From contig NZ_JAGIBI010000001.1 of the NCBI RefSeq assembly GCF_017744395.1, forward strand, positions 992,001 to 1,056,000: DNA of 64,000 nucleotides, written 5' to 3'. This document shows, one piece after another, positions 1-8,779 of this stretch (its first letter is position 1; the number at the start of each line of letters is the position of its first letter). Position numbers and translations under genes: made by a program. The notes below the pieces were generated by a model, which saw nothing but the letters and a program-made list of their open reading frames with translations, was not told the DNA's origin and made no database searches. The DNA is from Herbaspirillum sp. Lineage in GTDB: Bacteria > Pseudomonadota > Gammaproteobacteria > Burkholderiales > Burkholderiaceae_D.

Positions 1-80
1 CTTTTCCACCTCGGTTTCAAAGCGTTTTCAATCTCGTCGCGTCCGGATACCGCGGATACCGCAATTCCCGACGCCTTGTC

Positions 81-1004
81 TTATTTCATACTCGCGATGC
101 CACGCTGGATGTGGCCGTCGTCGCCGGAGGCCACTTCGCCTTGCGATGGCGGCTTGACAGGCTGGGCCTGCTGCGGCGCGGCTTTCATGATCGCCTCGCC
201 GCGCGCCAGGTATTCGATCCTGGCCGCTTCCTTGAGCGGCTTGATTTGCGCATTGACCAGCTCGGTATATTTCCTCGCCGTCAGCAACTGGCGTATCTGC
301 GGCGTGGACTCGGCCAGGCTGAGCGGCGCCGACCTGGCGCTTTGCAACGACACCAGCAGCGTCTGGTCGTTTTCCTTGACGACGAAGACCGTGCCCGGCT
401 CCATCGTGCGCAGGCTCTCGGACATCGTCGTCGGCAGCTCCGTGCTGAAACGGCTCGCCGATTCGCGCCGATACGGCACATGTTCGCCGTCCAGGAAAGA
501 GCCAATCTCATCTATGCTCTTCTTGCCGACCATGAAGCCTTCGATCTTGGCGCTCATGTCCTTGGGATCGATGATGGCTTCGCCGAATTCGTACTGGCGG
601 CGCTGCGCGAAGCTATCCGGCGAATCCTTGTAGAACTGCGCGATTTCCTGCTCTGTCGGCGGCGCGATGGGGCCGACGCGGCGGTTCACATAGGCCTGGG
701 CCAGCACGGTGTCCCGCACTTTCTGCAATTCGGCCAGCACCGCCGGGTCCTCATCGATCTTGGCCTTCCTGGCCGCATCGACCAGCAATTGCCGGTTCAC
801 CAGCGCTTCCAGCAAAGTCGCCGGCGGCGACCCCGGAAAACTCTTCACTTCGGCATTGAGCTGATGGACGGTGATTTCCTCACCATTCACCTGCGCCAGC
901 GACTGGCCCGATGGCTTCGCCTTTTCGCAACCGGCCAGCGCCAGCACGGCCACTGCCAATAAAACGGCGCCGGGCATCCCGGACTTTCGCACTTGAATAT
1001 CCAT
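81..1004 (-). CDS. epsD: EpsD-family peptidyl-prolyl isomerase-like lipoprotein
   Basis: A 307-residue SurA/parvulin-related periplasmic lipoprotein of the EpsD type that accompanies exosortase-B (PEP-CTERM) polysaccharide loci. The signal sequence ends in lipobox ALAGC, giving lipidated Cys26. It is followed by the VNGEEITVHQLNAE segment (about 39-52), typical of the SurA N-terminal chaperone fold, and a long helical region. The parvulin catalytic core is hard to recognise, so a chaperone role in exporting polysaccharide-assembly proteins is inferred, not shown. It is the last visible gene of a minus-strand set (epsL, sugar transferase, epsD), with 133 bp to the gene before it. The next gene of the cluster lies outside the window. 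Confidence 0.8.
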   Translation of the reverse strand: MDIQVRKSGMPGAVLLAVAVLALAGCEKAKPSGQSLAQVNGEEITVHQLNAEVKSFPGSPPATLLEALVNRQLLVDAARKAKIDEDPAVLAELQKVRDTVLAQAYVNRRVGPIAPPTEQEIAQFYKDSPDSFAQRRQYEFGEAIIDPKDMSAKIEGFMVGKKSIDEIGSFLDGEHVPYRRESASRFSTELPTTMSESLRTMEPGTVFVVKENDQTLLVSLQSARSAPLSLAESTPQIRQLLTARKYTELVNAQIKPLKEAARIEYLARGEAIMKAAPQQAQPVKPPSQGEVASGDDGHIQRGIASMK

Positions 1005-1137
1005 GTTCTTCTGTCAGTTAAAGCCAAACCTGCCTGCCGCGCATGCCGGTGCCGAGCGGCAATCGGCCGTGGCGCGCATGCGTGGACAGAATCTGCAATG
1101 GCAGCGGAAAACAGCAAGCTGCCCGACAAGCAACCGC

Positions 1138-2550
1138 TCAATAGGCGTTGTCGCGTTTCAATACGATCCGCACCGTCTGGAAAATGATCTTCAGGTCGAA
1201 TATGAGGGACCAGCGGCGCAGGTATTCCAGGTCGAACTCGATACGCGCCCGCATCTTGTCCAGCGTTTCGGTTTCGCCGCGCAGGCCGTTGACCTGCGCC
1301 CATCCGGTGATGCCGGGCTTGACCTTGTGGCGCAGCATGTAGCCCTTGATCTGCTTGCGGTACAGCTCGTTGTGCGCGATCGCATGCGGGCGCGGCCCGA
1401 CGATGCTCATGCGCCCCTGCAGGACATTGAAGAACTGCGGCAACTCATCCAGCGAGGTCTTGCGCAGGAAACCGCCGATCCTGGTCAGGCGCATGTCGCC
1501 CTTGGTGGCCTGCTGCACCTTGCCGCCGTCTTCCATCACGGTCATGGAGCGGAATTTGTAGACCACGATTTCTTCGCCGTCGAGGCCATAGCGGCGCTGC
1601 TTGAAGATGACCGGCCCGGGCGAAGTGGCCTTGACGCAGATGGCGATGACCAGCATCACCGGCAGCAGCATCAACTGGATCACCGTGGCCAGCACGATGT
1701 CGCTGGCGCGCTTGATGAAGTTGTTCATGCCGGTGAACGGCGTCTCGCATATCGCCATCACCGCCATGCCGCCCACGTAGTCGAAGCGCGCCTGGATCAG
1801 GTTGAAGATATAGATGTCGGGGATGAAGTAGATCGAGGCGGTGGTGTCCTGCAGCTCATCGATCACTTGCAGCACCCGCGGCTGGGCCGAGATCGGCATG
1901 CTGATATAGACGCTGTTGATGCCGTGTTCGCGCACATAGGCCGCGACATCCGACATGGAGCCCAGCAGCGGCGTGTAGGTGCCTTCCGGCTGGCGGCCGA
2001 CGGACCGGTCATCGAAGAAGCCGACCAGGTTGATCATCAGCGTGGGATAGTCGTTCAAGCGCTCCGCCAGTTTCAGCGCGGTCGGGTTGACGCCGATGAT
2101 GATCGCCTTGTGGATGTCGCCCTTAGTGCGCAAGTCGCTCATCACGCGCAGTTGCACATGCTGGGCCGCCAACAGGCCGATCGGCGCGCCCACCGCCCAG
2201 GGGACGAGCACGCGCATGGAGAACTGGCTGTAGAACTCGCACACGTAGCCCAGCACCAGCAGGATACCCATCACCACGCCCCAGTCGACGAAGATCGGCG
2301 CGACCAGTTTCACGCTCCTGGGATCCTTGCGCAGGCGCCGCTCATGCAACTCGCCGAACACATAGGAGCTGACGAAGAAAGTCATGATCGACAGCACCCA
2401 GTAGTCGCCGGTGAAAGGCAGGCGCTCGATTTTCGTGATCAGCCACAGGCCGACCACAACCAGCGCCGGTTCAAGGATGCGCTTGAACAACATCGCCAGT
2501 GAATGCGGCTTGATGTTGGCCAGAGGCAGGTGATCATGCATCTCGTTCAT
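1138..2550 (-). CDS. Undecaprenyl-phosphate glucose phosphotransferase
   Basis: Initiating membrane sugar-1-phosphate transferase (WcaJ/EpsE-like polyprenyl glycosylphosphotransferase), 470 residues, which loads the first sugar phosphate onto undecaprenyl phosphate at the inner membrane. The N-terminal half has four hydrophobic segments, then a Rossmann-like CoA-binding-type domain (about 140-250), another membrane segment near 280-305, and the catalytic domain with FKQRRYGLDGEEIVVYKFRS, KTSLDELPQFFNVLQG and MSIVGPRPHA signatures. The length fits the family. It starts 8 bp after epsL and is probably in the same operon. The sugar is inferred from family membership; galactose or another hexose cannot be excluded. 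Confidence 0.88.
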   Translation of the reverse strand: MNEMHDHLPLANIKPHSLAMLFKRILEPALVVVGLWLITKIERLPFTGDYWVLSIMTFFVSSYVFGELHERRLRKDPRSVKLVAPIFVDWGVVMGILLVLGYVCEFYSQFSMRVLVPWAVGAPIGLLAAQHVQLRVMSDLRTKGDIHKAIIIGVNPTALKLAERLNDYPTLMINLVGFFDDRSVGRQPEGTYTPLLGSMSDVAAYVREHGINSVYISMPISAQPRVLQVIDELQDTTASIYFIPDIYIFNLIQARFDYVGGMAVMAICETPFTGMNNFIKRASDIVLATVIQLMLLPVMLVIAICVKATSPGPVIFKQRRYGLDGEEIVVYKFRSMTVMEDGGKVQQATKGDMRLTRIGGFLRKTSLDELPQFFNVLQGRMSIVGPRPHAIAHNELYRKQIKGYMLRHKVKPGITGWAQVNGLRGETETLDKMRARIEFDLEYLRRWSLIFDLKIIFQTVRIVLKRDNAY

Positions 2551-2558
2551 TTCAGCCC

Positions 2559-3815
2559 TCAGAATTCATAGCGTGCCGTGAGGACAACGCCGTTGGAGAC
2601 ATAGCCAAAATTGTCGATGTTCGACTGCAGTTTTTCACGAAAGATCGAGGCCATCAGTGACCAGGAAGGAAGCGGCATGTAGGTGACGCTGAACGCAGCC
2701 CGTCCGTACTTGTCGCGGCGTCCTGATGGGGTGACGCCGGTGATGACGGTGGCGCCGTTGTAGTTGCGCTTTTCATAGTCGACCAGGCCGTCGAGCTTGA
2801 GCTTGTCGGATGCCTTGGTCGTGGCGGCCAGGCTGACGCCGTTGGTCAATGCATAGTTCGCATCGACATCGTTGAGACCGCCGATCTCGCGCCAAAGATT
2901 CATCGTCAGCGAAGTTTGCCCGGTGGCGGCCCAGTCGCCGATCAGGCGCGCGTTGAATCCGGAAAAATTCACATCGTTGGCCGACTGGCGCTTGCGCTCG
3001 ACCAGGCCGCCGAGGAACTGCAGGCGCGTCTTGCCGCTGTAGAGCCACAACACCTTGGCCTTGATCTCATCCTGCTTGAAGGAGTTGTTGATTTCTTCCC
3101 CGTCGATGATCGTCGGATTCGGGTAATTGCCATTGGTATGGCGCAACTGGATCCCGGCGATACTCCCGCTGCGGGCGGTGTAATCCAATCCCACCTCGGA
3201 GATGTCCTGCGTAAACGTATTGATCTGCTGCGAAGCCAGGCTGTAGTCCAGGCCCAGGCGCGTGAATTGCGCGCGCAAGGTCCAGTCTGGATGCATGCGC
3301 CACGCGGCCGAGGCATACTGGGTCTTTTGCGTGCGCAGGTTTTTCTCGAACACGCGGAAGTTCTGGAAAGGCGTCAGCGCTTCCGAGTAGATGTAGCCGA
3401 TGTTCCCTGAGAAGTAGTTGCCGATCGCCCAGCCCCAATCTCCTTTGGCATCCTTGCCGGTATTGTCGAATTGCCTGAAATGGTCAAAGTCGGTACGGTT
3501 CAGGCTGGCATCCAGGGTAAGGTGCTGCCGGCTGATCATCTTGTCGATGCGAATCCCGCCTACCGCCGTACGATAGGTATCGGACATCTGGTCCGTACCC
3601 AATATCGACCGCGCCTGCTCTGCATCTTTCAGGCGCAGCACGTTGTCGTCATAGGTCATCGAATATTGCACGTATGGCGTGACGACTTGCCCGTTGTTGT
3701 TGCTGTTGTTGCCAGCATTGCCGGAAGTTTGCGCATACGTAGCACTACTGGCCAGCAGTGCGGCAATCCCTTGGGTAAGCCGGGCTGAAAAACAGAAATT
3801 GCGCCGTAACATCAT
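2559..3815 (-). CDS. epsL: EpsL-type exopolysaccharide outer-membrane beta-barrel protein
   Basis: Predicted outer-membrane protein of the XrtB/PEP-CTERM-associated EpsL family, about 418 residues. The N-terminus has a signal peptide ending SSATYAQ, then a short Asn/Gly-rich linker and VVTPYVQYSMTYDDNVLR, followed by alternating amphipathic strands. The C-terminus ends in the aromatic TARYEF typical of Omp85-assembled barrels. The start at the first of two tandem ATGs is preferred over an in-frame upstream codon because a GGATAG-like site precedes it. It is the first gene of the visible eps operon, transcribed away from the PAP2 gene. A role in polysaccharide export across the outer membrane is inferred from family and neighbours. 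Confidence 0.82.
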   Translation of the reverse strand: MMLRRNFCFSARLTQGIAALLASSATYAQTSGNAGNNSNNNGQVVTPYVQYSMTYDDNVLRLKDAEQARSILGTDQMSDTYRTAVGGIRIDKMISRQHLTLDASLNRTDFDHFRQFDNTGKDAKGDWGWAIGNYFSGNIGYIYSEALTPFQNFRVFEKNLRTQKTQYASAAWRMHPDWTLRAQFTRLGLDYSLASQQINTFTQDISEVGLDYTARSGSIAGIQLRHTNGNYPNPTIIDGEEINNSFKQDEIKAKVLWLYSGKTRLQFLGGLVERKRQSANDVNFSGFNARLIGDWAATGQTSLTMNLWREIGGLNDVDANYALTNGVSLAATTKASDKLKLDGLVDYEKRNYNGATVITGVTPSGRRDKYGRAAFSVTYMPLPSWSLMASIFREKLQSNIDNFGYVSNGVVLTARYEF

Positions 3816-3851
3816 TCGCTCTATCCAAGCCTTTCTTTTGCAAAACAGCAA

Positions 3852-4054
3852 CTAAATAAGGATTTTTGCCCTTATTGCTGCGTCGCAACACAAAAATATA
3901 GTCTCAATCATGCATCATTTTCGATTTTTAGGCAAAAAAATATTGAAATTATCTTGTGTAATAGAAATTTATGTGCTAGCAATTTTCAAACTGAAAAATA
4001 GTCAATCAGCCGATATCTGCTGTGCCTGTAGGAACAAAGGAAAAATCTGAATTT
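3852..4054. promoter_or_regulatory. AT-rich divergent promoter region between epsL and the PAP2 gene
   Basis: About 200 bases that are far more AT-rich than the flanking genes and separate two divergently oriented genes. Promoters for both directions should lie here, but I could not assign convincing -35/-10 pairs. No repeat or small ORF was recognised. Confidence 0.45.
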
Positions 4055-4711
4055 ATGTGGACTTTTATTACTTTTTTTGGCGACAGCAATTTCACTTTGC
4101 CCGGCGCAGCTCTGCTGTTCCTATGGCTAGTTTGCAACAGCCGATGGCAGCAAGCGCTGCGTTGGGGATGGTGGTTCGGCCTGGCGATGCTGCTCGTGGC
4201 GGTCAGCAAAATCCTGTTCATGGCATGGAATATCGCTCCGCCTTTGCTGAACTTCACCGGCATCAGCGGCCATAGCGCATCGGCGGCGATGCTGTATTTA
4301 GGAATGGCCCTGCTGCTCTCGCAGGAGCATGGCGCGGGGCGGCGCTTGTTCTATTTATCCTTGGCCGCACTGCTGGTCGTGGCAATCGCCATGTCGCGGC
4401 TGATACTCGGCGCGCATTCGATGTCGGAAGTCATTGCCGGCGTGGGCATTGGCGCCTTTGCGGTTTTTCTGTTCAACGCGTCTCTCGCATCGCCCGATCC
4501 GCAACCCGATACGGCGCCGATGAAAGGGAAATCGCTGATGGCGGCATCGCTGTTGTTGCTGTTGCTGCTCACCGACGGCAGGCCGGCCCCGACCCAAACC
4601 ATCCTCGAAGAGATCGCGCAGGCGCTGTCGGGCCAAAGCCGGACTTATGATCGCGCCGTCCCGCTACAGGAAGCCGCTCCCGCTCCTGAAAAGCAAAAGC
4701 GCCCGGTTTGA
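4055..4711 (+). CDS. PAP2-superfamily membrane phosphatase-like protein
   Basis: A 218-residue integral membrane protein with five to six hydrophobic segments. It keeps the second PAP2 phosphatase motif as SGHSAS (His73) and the third as SRLILGAHSMSE (Arg114, His120). The usual first motif (Lys-x6-Arg-Pro) is not intact: Lys52 is followed at the expected spot by Asn-Ile, and the Asp of motif three is Glu124. The ATG at 4055 is chosen over a GTG 33 bases upstream because AAAGGA precedes it. It is divergent from epsL, so action on a lipid-linked polysaccharide precursor is plausible but inferred. It could alternatively be a general undecaprenyl-diphosphate or lipid phosphatase. Confidence 0.7.
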   Translation: MWTFITFFGDSNFTLPGAALLFLWLVCNSRWQQALRWGWWFGLAMLLVAVSKILFMAWNIAPPLLNFTGISGHSASAAMLYLGMALLLSQEHGAGRRLFYLSLAALLVVAIAMSRLILGAHSMSEVIAGVGIGAFAVFLFNASLASPDPQPDTAPMKGKSLMAASLLLLLLLTDGRPAPTQTILEEIAQALSGQSRTYDRAVPLQEAAPAPEKQKRPV

Positions 4712-4729
4712 TTGATGCCGGGCGCTTTT
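4695..4729. terminator. Bidirectional intrinsic terminator
   Basis: A 12-bp perfect stem AAAAGCGCCCGG / CCGGGCGCTTTT with an 11-base loop. The PAP2 stop codon lies in the loop. It has T-runs in both directions and separates the convergent PAP2 and acetyltransferase genes. Confidence 0.85.
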
Positions 4730-4747
4730 CATATTGGATGGGTGACG

Positions 4748-5266
4748 TCAAACGTTGGATGCAGGCGCAACCATGCTCATGTAGACGGCTCCCTCGCCAT
4801 AGCTGCGCAAGTATTCACGCAACTGCCGCGCTTCATTTTGCCAGGGCTCGAAACCGAAATTGCGCCAGTATCCCATTGAGCCATGGACTGCGACCAGGGC
4901 GGCATGCGGCAGCTTTTCTTCCCGCATGACGGTGCGCATGAAATCGACCGCGCCACGCCCCAGCCCCGCGCCCCTGGTGGCCGGCAACAGCGCGATGTCA
5001 TGCAGGTGCAGGCAATCCACGGCCGCGCAAGCATCTCCCAGCAAACGATTGAGCGCCGGCGGCTGGCCCAGATGCCAGGGGTGCATGATGGCGTATCCGC
5101 AAGCGGCCCCATCGCGCGCCACCGCCATCCGGCAACCGCGGGGAAAGCGCGCCAGGCGTTCGGCAAAGACCTCTTCCGCTTCGAAATAACCGACATGCAC
5201 CCGCTCCGCGATCGCCATCACTTGCGGCAGGTCGGTAACGGCCATTGGCCTCCATAGGTATTGCAT
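4748..5266 (-). CDS. GNAT-family N-acetyltransferase
   Basis: A 172-residue protein of the Gcn5-related acetyltransferase fold. The acetyl-CoA pyrophosphate-binding loop is seen as ATRGAGLGRGAVDFM (about residues 96-110), followed by the family's late strand and aromatic VAVHGSMGYWRNFGFEPW. The start MQYLWRPM is chosen because GGAG lies six bases upstream. Longer in-frame starts would run through a perfect inverted repeat and the terminator of the preceding gene. The substrate cannot be read from the sequence. It lies downstream of the merR gene but is separated from it by a terminator, so it is probably independently transcribed. Confidence 0.82.
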   Translation of the reverse strand: MQYLWRPMAVTDLPQVMAIAERVHVGYFEAEEVFAERLARFPRGCRMAVARDGAACGYAIMHPWHLGQPPALNRLLGDACAAVDCLHLHDIALLPATRGAGLGRGAVDFMRTVMREEKLPHAALVAVHGSMGYWRNFGFEPWQNEARQLREYLRSYGEGAVYMSMVAPASNV

Positions 5267-5280
5267 CCATCGCTCCGATG

Positions 5281-5310
5281 TGATCGGCGCAGGCATTTGC
5301 GCGCCGATCA
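5281..5310. repeat. Perfect 10-bp inverted repeat upstream of the acetyltransferase
   Basis: TGATCGGCGC and its exact reverse complement GCGCCGATCA, separated by 10 bases, end 14 bases upstream of the acetyltransferase start codon. This could be a repressor operator or an mRNA hairpin near the ribosome-binding site. It lacks a T-tract, so it is not a terminator. Confidence 0.55.
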
Positions 5311-5338
5311 TTGTGGACGCCCCCGATCGCAGGGGCAA

Positions 5339-5367
5339 TAAAAAACCGCGGCACGCCGCGGTTTTTG
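5339..5367 (-). terminator. Intrinsic terminator after the thrS-merR operon
   Basis: Stem AAAAACCGCGGC / GCCGCGGTTTTT with a 2-base nominal loop, followed on the minus strand by T6. It lies just past the merR stop codon and closes the long translation operon. Confidence 0.88.
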
Positions 5368-5398
5368 AAGGATAAGGCACTAAAGGCCGGCAACGCAT

Positions 5399-5800
5399 TC
5401 AAAGCGCTGCATTGGGCTTGAGCACCTGCAGTACCGCGAGCAGTTCCGCCCGCACATTTTCAATGCCCTCTTCATTCAGGCTCAATGCCGGCGGCGCCAT
5501 CGCCTCCATCTGCTCGACCTCGTTGCTGCCGTCAAGCTTGTTGCGCGCGCCGCTGATGGTGAACCCCTGCTCGTACAGCAACTCGCGGATACGACGGATC
5601 AGCAACACTTCATGGTGCTGGTAATAACGGCGATTGCCGCGGCGCTTGACCGGCTTCAACTGGGTGAACTCCTGCTCCCAGTAGCGCAGCACGTGCGGCT
5701 TCACGCCGCACAATTCGCTGACTTCGCCGATCGTGAAATAGCGCTTGGCGGGAATCGGCGGCAACACGATTGCCGCAGGTTTGGTGACACGATCGTTCAT
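5399..5800 (-). CDS. MerR-family transcriptional regulator
   Basis: A 133-residue regulator with the N-terminal winged helix of the MerR family: FTIGEVSELCGVKPHVLRYW (about 22-41), then the second-wing RRGNRRYYQHHEVLLI. The C-terminal part is short and lacks a Cys-rich metal site or a long ligand-binding domain. It belongs to the small MerR proteins that regularly follow ihfA in beta- and gammaproteobacteria. It starts 3 bp after the ihfA stop and is presumably co-transcribed. Its target genes and effector are unknown. Confidence 0.9.
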   Translation of the reverse strand: MNDRVTKPAAIVLPPIPAKRYFTIGEVSELCGVKPHVLRYWEQEFTQLKPVKRRGNRRYYQHHEVLLIRRIRELLYEQGFTISGARNKLDGSNEVEQMEAMAPPALSLNEEGIENVRAELLAVLQVLKPNAAL

Positions 5801-5803
5801 AGA

Positions 5804-6217
5804 TTAGACGGACAATTCAACGGAGTTGCCGCTGGAGAGTTCCACCATTTCCTTCAATTTCTGGCTGGCGTGGAAAGTGACCACGCGCCGCGCCGTGATA
5901 GGGATTTCTTCACCGGTCTTGGGATTGCGGCCCGGCCGCTGGGGCTTGTCGCGCAACTGGAAGTTGCCGAAGCCGGACAGCTTGACCGCCTCGCCGCGCT
6001 CAAGCGCGTTGCGAATCTCATCGAAGAAGGTTTCCACCATGTCCTTCGCTTCGCGCTTGTTCAGACCGACCTGTTCGAACAAAAGTTCGGCCAGCTCCGC
6101 CTTGGTCAGCGTGGGCAGATTCTTCTCGGCCTGCGAGCGCGCCTGGGATTCCAGCACGGCGCGCTGCAGGTCGGCATCCAGCACGGATTGAAATTCGTTT
6201 GAATTCACGTTGTTCAT
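5804..6217 (-). CDS. ihfA: Integration host factor subunit alpha
   Basis: DNA-bending nucleoid protein that works as a heterodimer with IHF-beta. The conserved core begins at [20 protein letters not shown] and carries the DNA-intercalating arm sequence [18 protein letters not shown] (about 94-111). At 137 residues it is longer than the roughly 100-residue enterobacterial form because of about 36 extra N-terminal residues ([16 protein letters not shown]...). A start at an internal GTG cannot be excluded. It lies between pheT and merR, the usual place for ihfA at the end of the thrS-pheT operon. Confidence 0.93.
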   Translation of the reverse strand: MNNVNSNEFQSVLDADLQRAVLESQARSQAEKNLPTLTKAELAELLFEQVGLNKREAKDMVETFFDEIRNALERGEAVKLSGFGNFQLRDKPQRPGRNPKTGEEIPITARRVVTFHASQKLKEMVELSSGNSVELSV

Positions 6218-6286
6218 GACGATGAATGGCTTGGCCTGTCTTACCGGCTCCGATCCGTATTTATTTTTCGGGGACTTGTTCTTGCA

Positions 6287-8713
6287 TCAGGCACGCAATC
6301 TGGCGCCAAGCTTTGCGCTCGCCGCCGTCACCAGTGCACTCATCGCAACGTCGACCTTGTCATCCTGAAGGGTGTTTTGAGTATCTTGCATGGTGAATCG
6401 GAACGCAAGGCTTTTTTCGTCATTTTCCAGGCCCTTGCCTTGATATTCATCAAATAAAACAATGGCTTGGATGATACCGCATACCGGATTGCCCTGCTTC
6501 TCGGCCGCGAAAACGTCCAGCAATTGCTGGGCTGCCACCGGCTGCTTGACGACCAGTGCGAGGTCGCGGCTGACGGCCGGGAACTTGGAGATTTCCGCAT
6601 AGGAAGGCAAGTCGCGCTGCTGCAGTGCATCAGCGCTTACCTCGAACACCACCGGCGACAATGGCAGGTCGTACTTCTGCTGCCACTTCGGATGCAGTTC
6701 GCCGATCACGCCGATCACTTCCTCGCCCAACATCACGCTGGCCGAACGGCCCGGATGCAAGGCCGGATGTTCGGTCTTGGCGAAGCGCAGCGTACGCGGC
6801 GCGAACAGCGCCTCCAGGTCGGCCTTGACGTCGAAGAAGTCGACATTGCGGGCGGGCTGGCCCCACTGCTCTTCAGCCACCGGCCCATAGGCCAGCGCGC
6901 CGACACGCTTGGGTTGCGCAAAGCCGGACACCGACAGCGGGCCGTCGGCAACCGATGCGTCCTTGGCAAACACGGCGCCCACTTCGAACACGCGGATACG
7001 CGAAGCCTTGCGGTTAAGGTTGTAGCGCGCATTGGCGACCAGGCCGGCGATCAGCGACGAGCGCATCACGCCCATCTGGCTGGCGATCGGGTTGAGCAGC
7101 TTGATCGGATCGGCGTTGCCGGAGAAATCGGCTTCCCATGCGGTTTCGACGAAGCTGAAGTTGACCACTTCCTGGTAGTCCTGGTCCGCCAGCAGGCGGC
7201 GGATGGCGAACAGGGAGCGCGTATTTTCCGGCGCGATGCGCATAGCGTTGGCGGCCACCGGCGGCAGCGCCGGGATGTTTTCGAAGCCGTAGACGCGCGC
7301 GACTTCTTCGATCAGGTCTTCCTCGATCTCTATGTCGAAACGGTAGGACGGCGGCGTCACCGAGAACAGGCCGGGCTCTTGCGTGAATTGCAAACCGAGA
7401 CGCTTGAAGATGTCGGCCACCATGTCGTCGGTGATTTCAACACCGATCACCTTGGCCGCGCGCGCGGTGCGCAGTTGCACCGGATTACGCTTGGGCAGGT
7501 TGACGATCTGGTCGTCGACCGCGCCGATCTTCGTGTCGGGCGTACCGCAGATTTCGACCAGCAGCGCGGTGATGCGCTCGATGTGCTCGACCACGGTGGC
7601 GAAGTCGACACCGCGTTCGAAGCGGTGCGCGGCATCGGTCGAGAAATTGTAGCGACGGGCGCGGCCCTGAATCGCCTGCGGGAACCAGAACGCGGCTTCC
7701 AGGTAGATGTTGGTGGTGTCCAGCGACACGGCGGTGGAATCGCCACCCATGATGCCCGCCAGCGATTCGATTTCCTTATCGTCGGAAATGACGCCGACCC
7801 ATTCGTCGACTTCGATGGTATTGCCGTTCAAGAGCTTGAGCGATTCGCCCGTCTTGCCCCAGCGCACATCCAGGCCGCCGTGGATCTTGTCCAGGTCGAA
7901 CACGTGCGAGGGACGGCCCAGTTCCAGCATGACGTAGTTGGAGATATCCACCAGGGCCGAGATCGGACGCTGGCCGCTGCGCTCCAGGCGCTGCTTCATC
8001 CATTGCGGGGTCGGCGCCTTGGCGTTGAGGCCGCGGATCACGCGGCCGGCGAAGCGGCCGCACAGGTCGGGCGCGGAAATGCGCACCGGCAGCTTCTCAT
8101 CCAGGTTGGCGGCCACCGGCTGGAATGCCGGCGCCTTCAGCGGCGTGCCGGTCAGGGCCGACACTTCGCGCGCCACGCCCAGCACCGACAGGCAGTCGGC
8201 CTTGTTGGGGGTGAGCTTGATGGTGAACTTGAGGTCGTTCAGTTGCAGGTAGTCGCGGAAATTCTGGCCGACCGGCGCATCGTCGGGCAGCTCCATCAGG
8301 CCGCCGTGGTCTTCCGACAGCTTCAGTTCGCGCGCCGAGCACAGCATGCCCTGCGACTCCACGCCGCGCAGCTTGCCGACCTTGATCTCGAAAGGCTTGC
8401 CGTCCGCGCCCGGCGGCAGCACCGCGCCGACCATGGCGCATGGCACCTTCAATCCGGGGCGCACGTTGGGCGCGCCGCACACGATATTGAGGATGGTGCC
8501 GGTATGGACGTTGACGCGGCATACGTTGAGGCGATCGGCGTCGGGATGCTTGGCCACTTCCAGCACTTCGCCCACCACCACGTTGGTGAAGGGCGGCGCG
8601 ACCGGCTCCACCTCTTCCACTTCCAGGCCGGACATCGTCAGCAAATGCGAGAGTTCATCCGAAGTCATCTTCGGATTGACCATCGTGCGCAACCAGTTTT
8701 CGGAGAATTGCAT
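6287..8713 (-). CDS. pheT: Phenylalanyl-tRNA synthetase beta subunit
   Basis: The 808-residue beta chain of the (alpha-beta)2 PheRS that charges tRNA-Phe in the cytoplasm. The N-terminal [14 protein letters not shown] and the EMAP/tRNA-binding domain (about 40-155, [20 protein letters not shown]) are followed by the B3/B4 editing region, the B5 domain (about 400-475) and a C-terminal ferredoxin-like anticodon-binding domain starting near [19 protein letters not shown]. The length matches full-length bacterial PheT. It follows pheS by 66 bp in the same operon, and ihfA follows. Confidence 0.97.
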   Translation of the reverse strand: MQFSENWLRTMVNPKMTSDELSHLLTMSGLEVEEVEPVAPPFTNVVVGEVLEVAKHPDADRLNVCRVNVHTGTILNIVCGAPNVRPGLKVPCAMVGAVLPPGADGKPFEIKVGKLRGVESQGMLCSARELKLSEDHGGLMELPDDAPVGQNFRDYLQLNDLKFTIKLTPNKADCLSVLGVAREVSALTGTPLKAPAFQPVAANLDEKLPVRISAPDLCGRFAGRVIRGLNAKAPTPQWMKQRLERSGQRPISALVDISNYVMLELGRPSHVFDLDKIHGGLDVRWGKTGESLKLLNGNTIEVDEWVGVISDDKEIESLAGIMGGDSTAVSLDTTNIYLEAAFWFPQAIQGRARRYNFSTDAAHRFERGVDFATVVEHIERITALLVEICGTPDTKIGAVDDQIVNLPKRNPVQLRTARAAKVIGVEITDDMVADIFKRLGLQFTQEPGLFSVTPPSYRFDIEIEEDLIEEVARVYGFENIPALPPVAANAMRIAPENTRSLFAIRRLLADQDYQEVVNFSFVETAWEADFSGNADPIKLLNPIASQMGVMRSSLIAGLVANARYNLNRKASRIRVFEVGAVFAKDASVADGPLSVSGFAQPKRVGALAYGPVAEEQWGQPARNVDFFDVKADLEALFAPRTLRFAKTEHPALHPGRSASVMLGEEVIGVIGELHPKWQQKYDLPLSPVVFEVSADALQQRDLPSYAEISKFPAVSRDLALVVKQPVAAQQLLDVFAAEKQGNPVCGIIQAIVLFDEYQGKGLENDEKSLAFRFTMQDTQNTLQDDKVDVAMSALVTAASAKLGARLRA

Positions 8714-8779
8714 GATTCAGACTTTCAGCTATCAGCCGGACGTGCGCCGCCCGCGCGGGCGGCGCCGCTCGTTATCGAT

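Noticed and set aside
1-80. Beginning of another eps gene at the left edge.
   Set aside because: No start codon leading into an open minus-strand frame is visible in these 80 bases; the next gene must begin outside the window.
4022-4054. A longer PAP2 start at GTG 4022.
   Set aside because: No ribosome-binding site precedes it, while AAAGGA lies before the ATG at 4055; the extra residues are polar and unlike the hydrophobic start expected.
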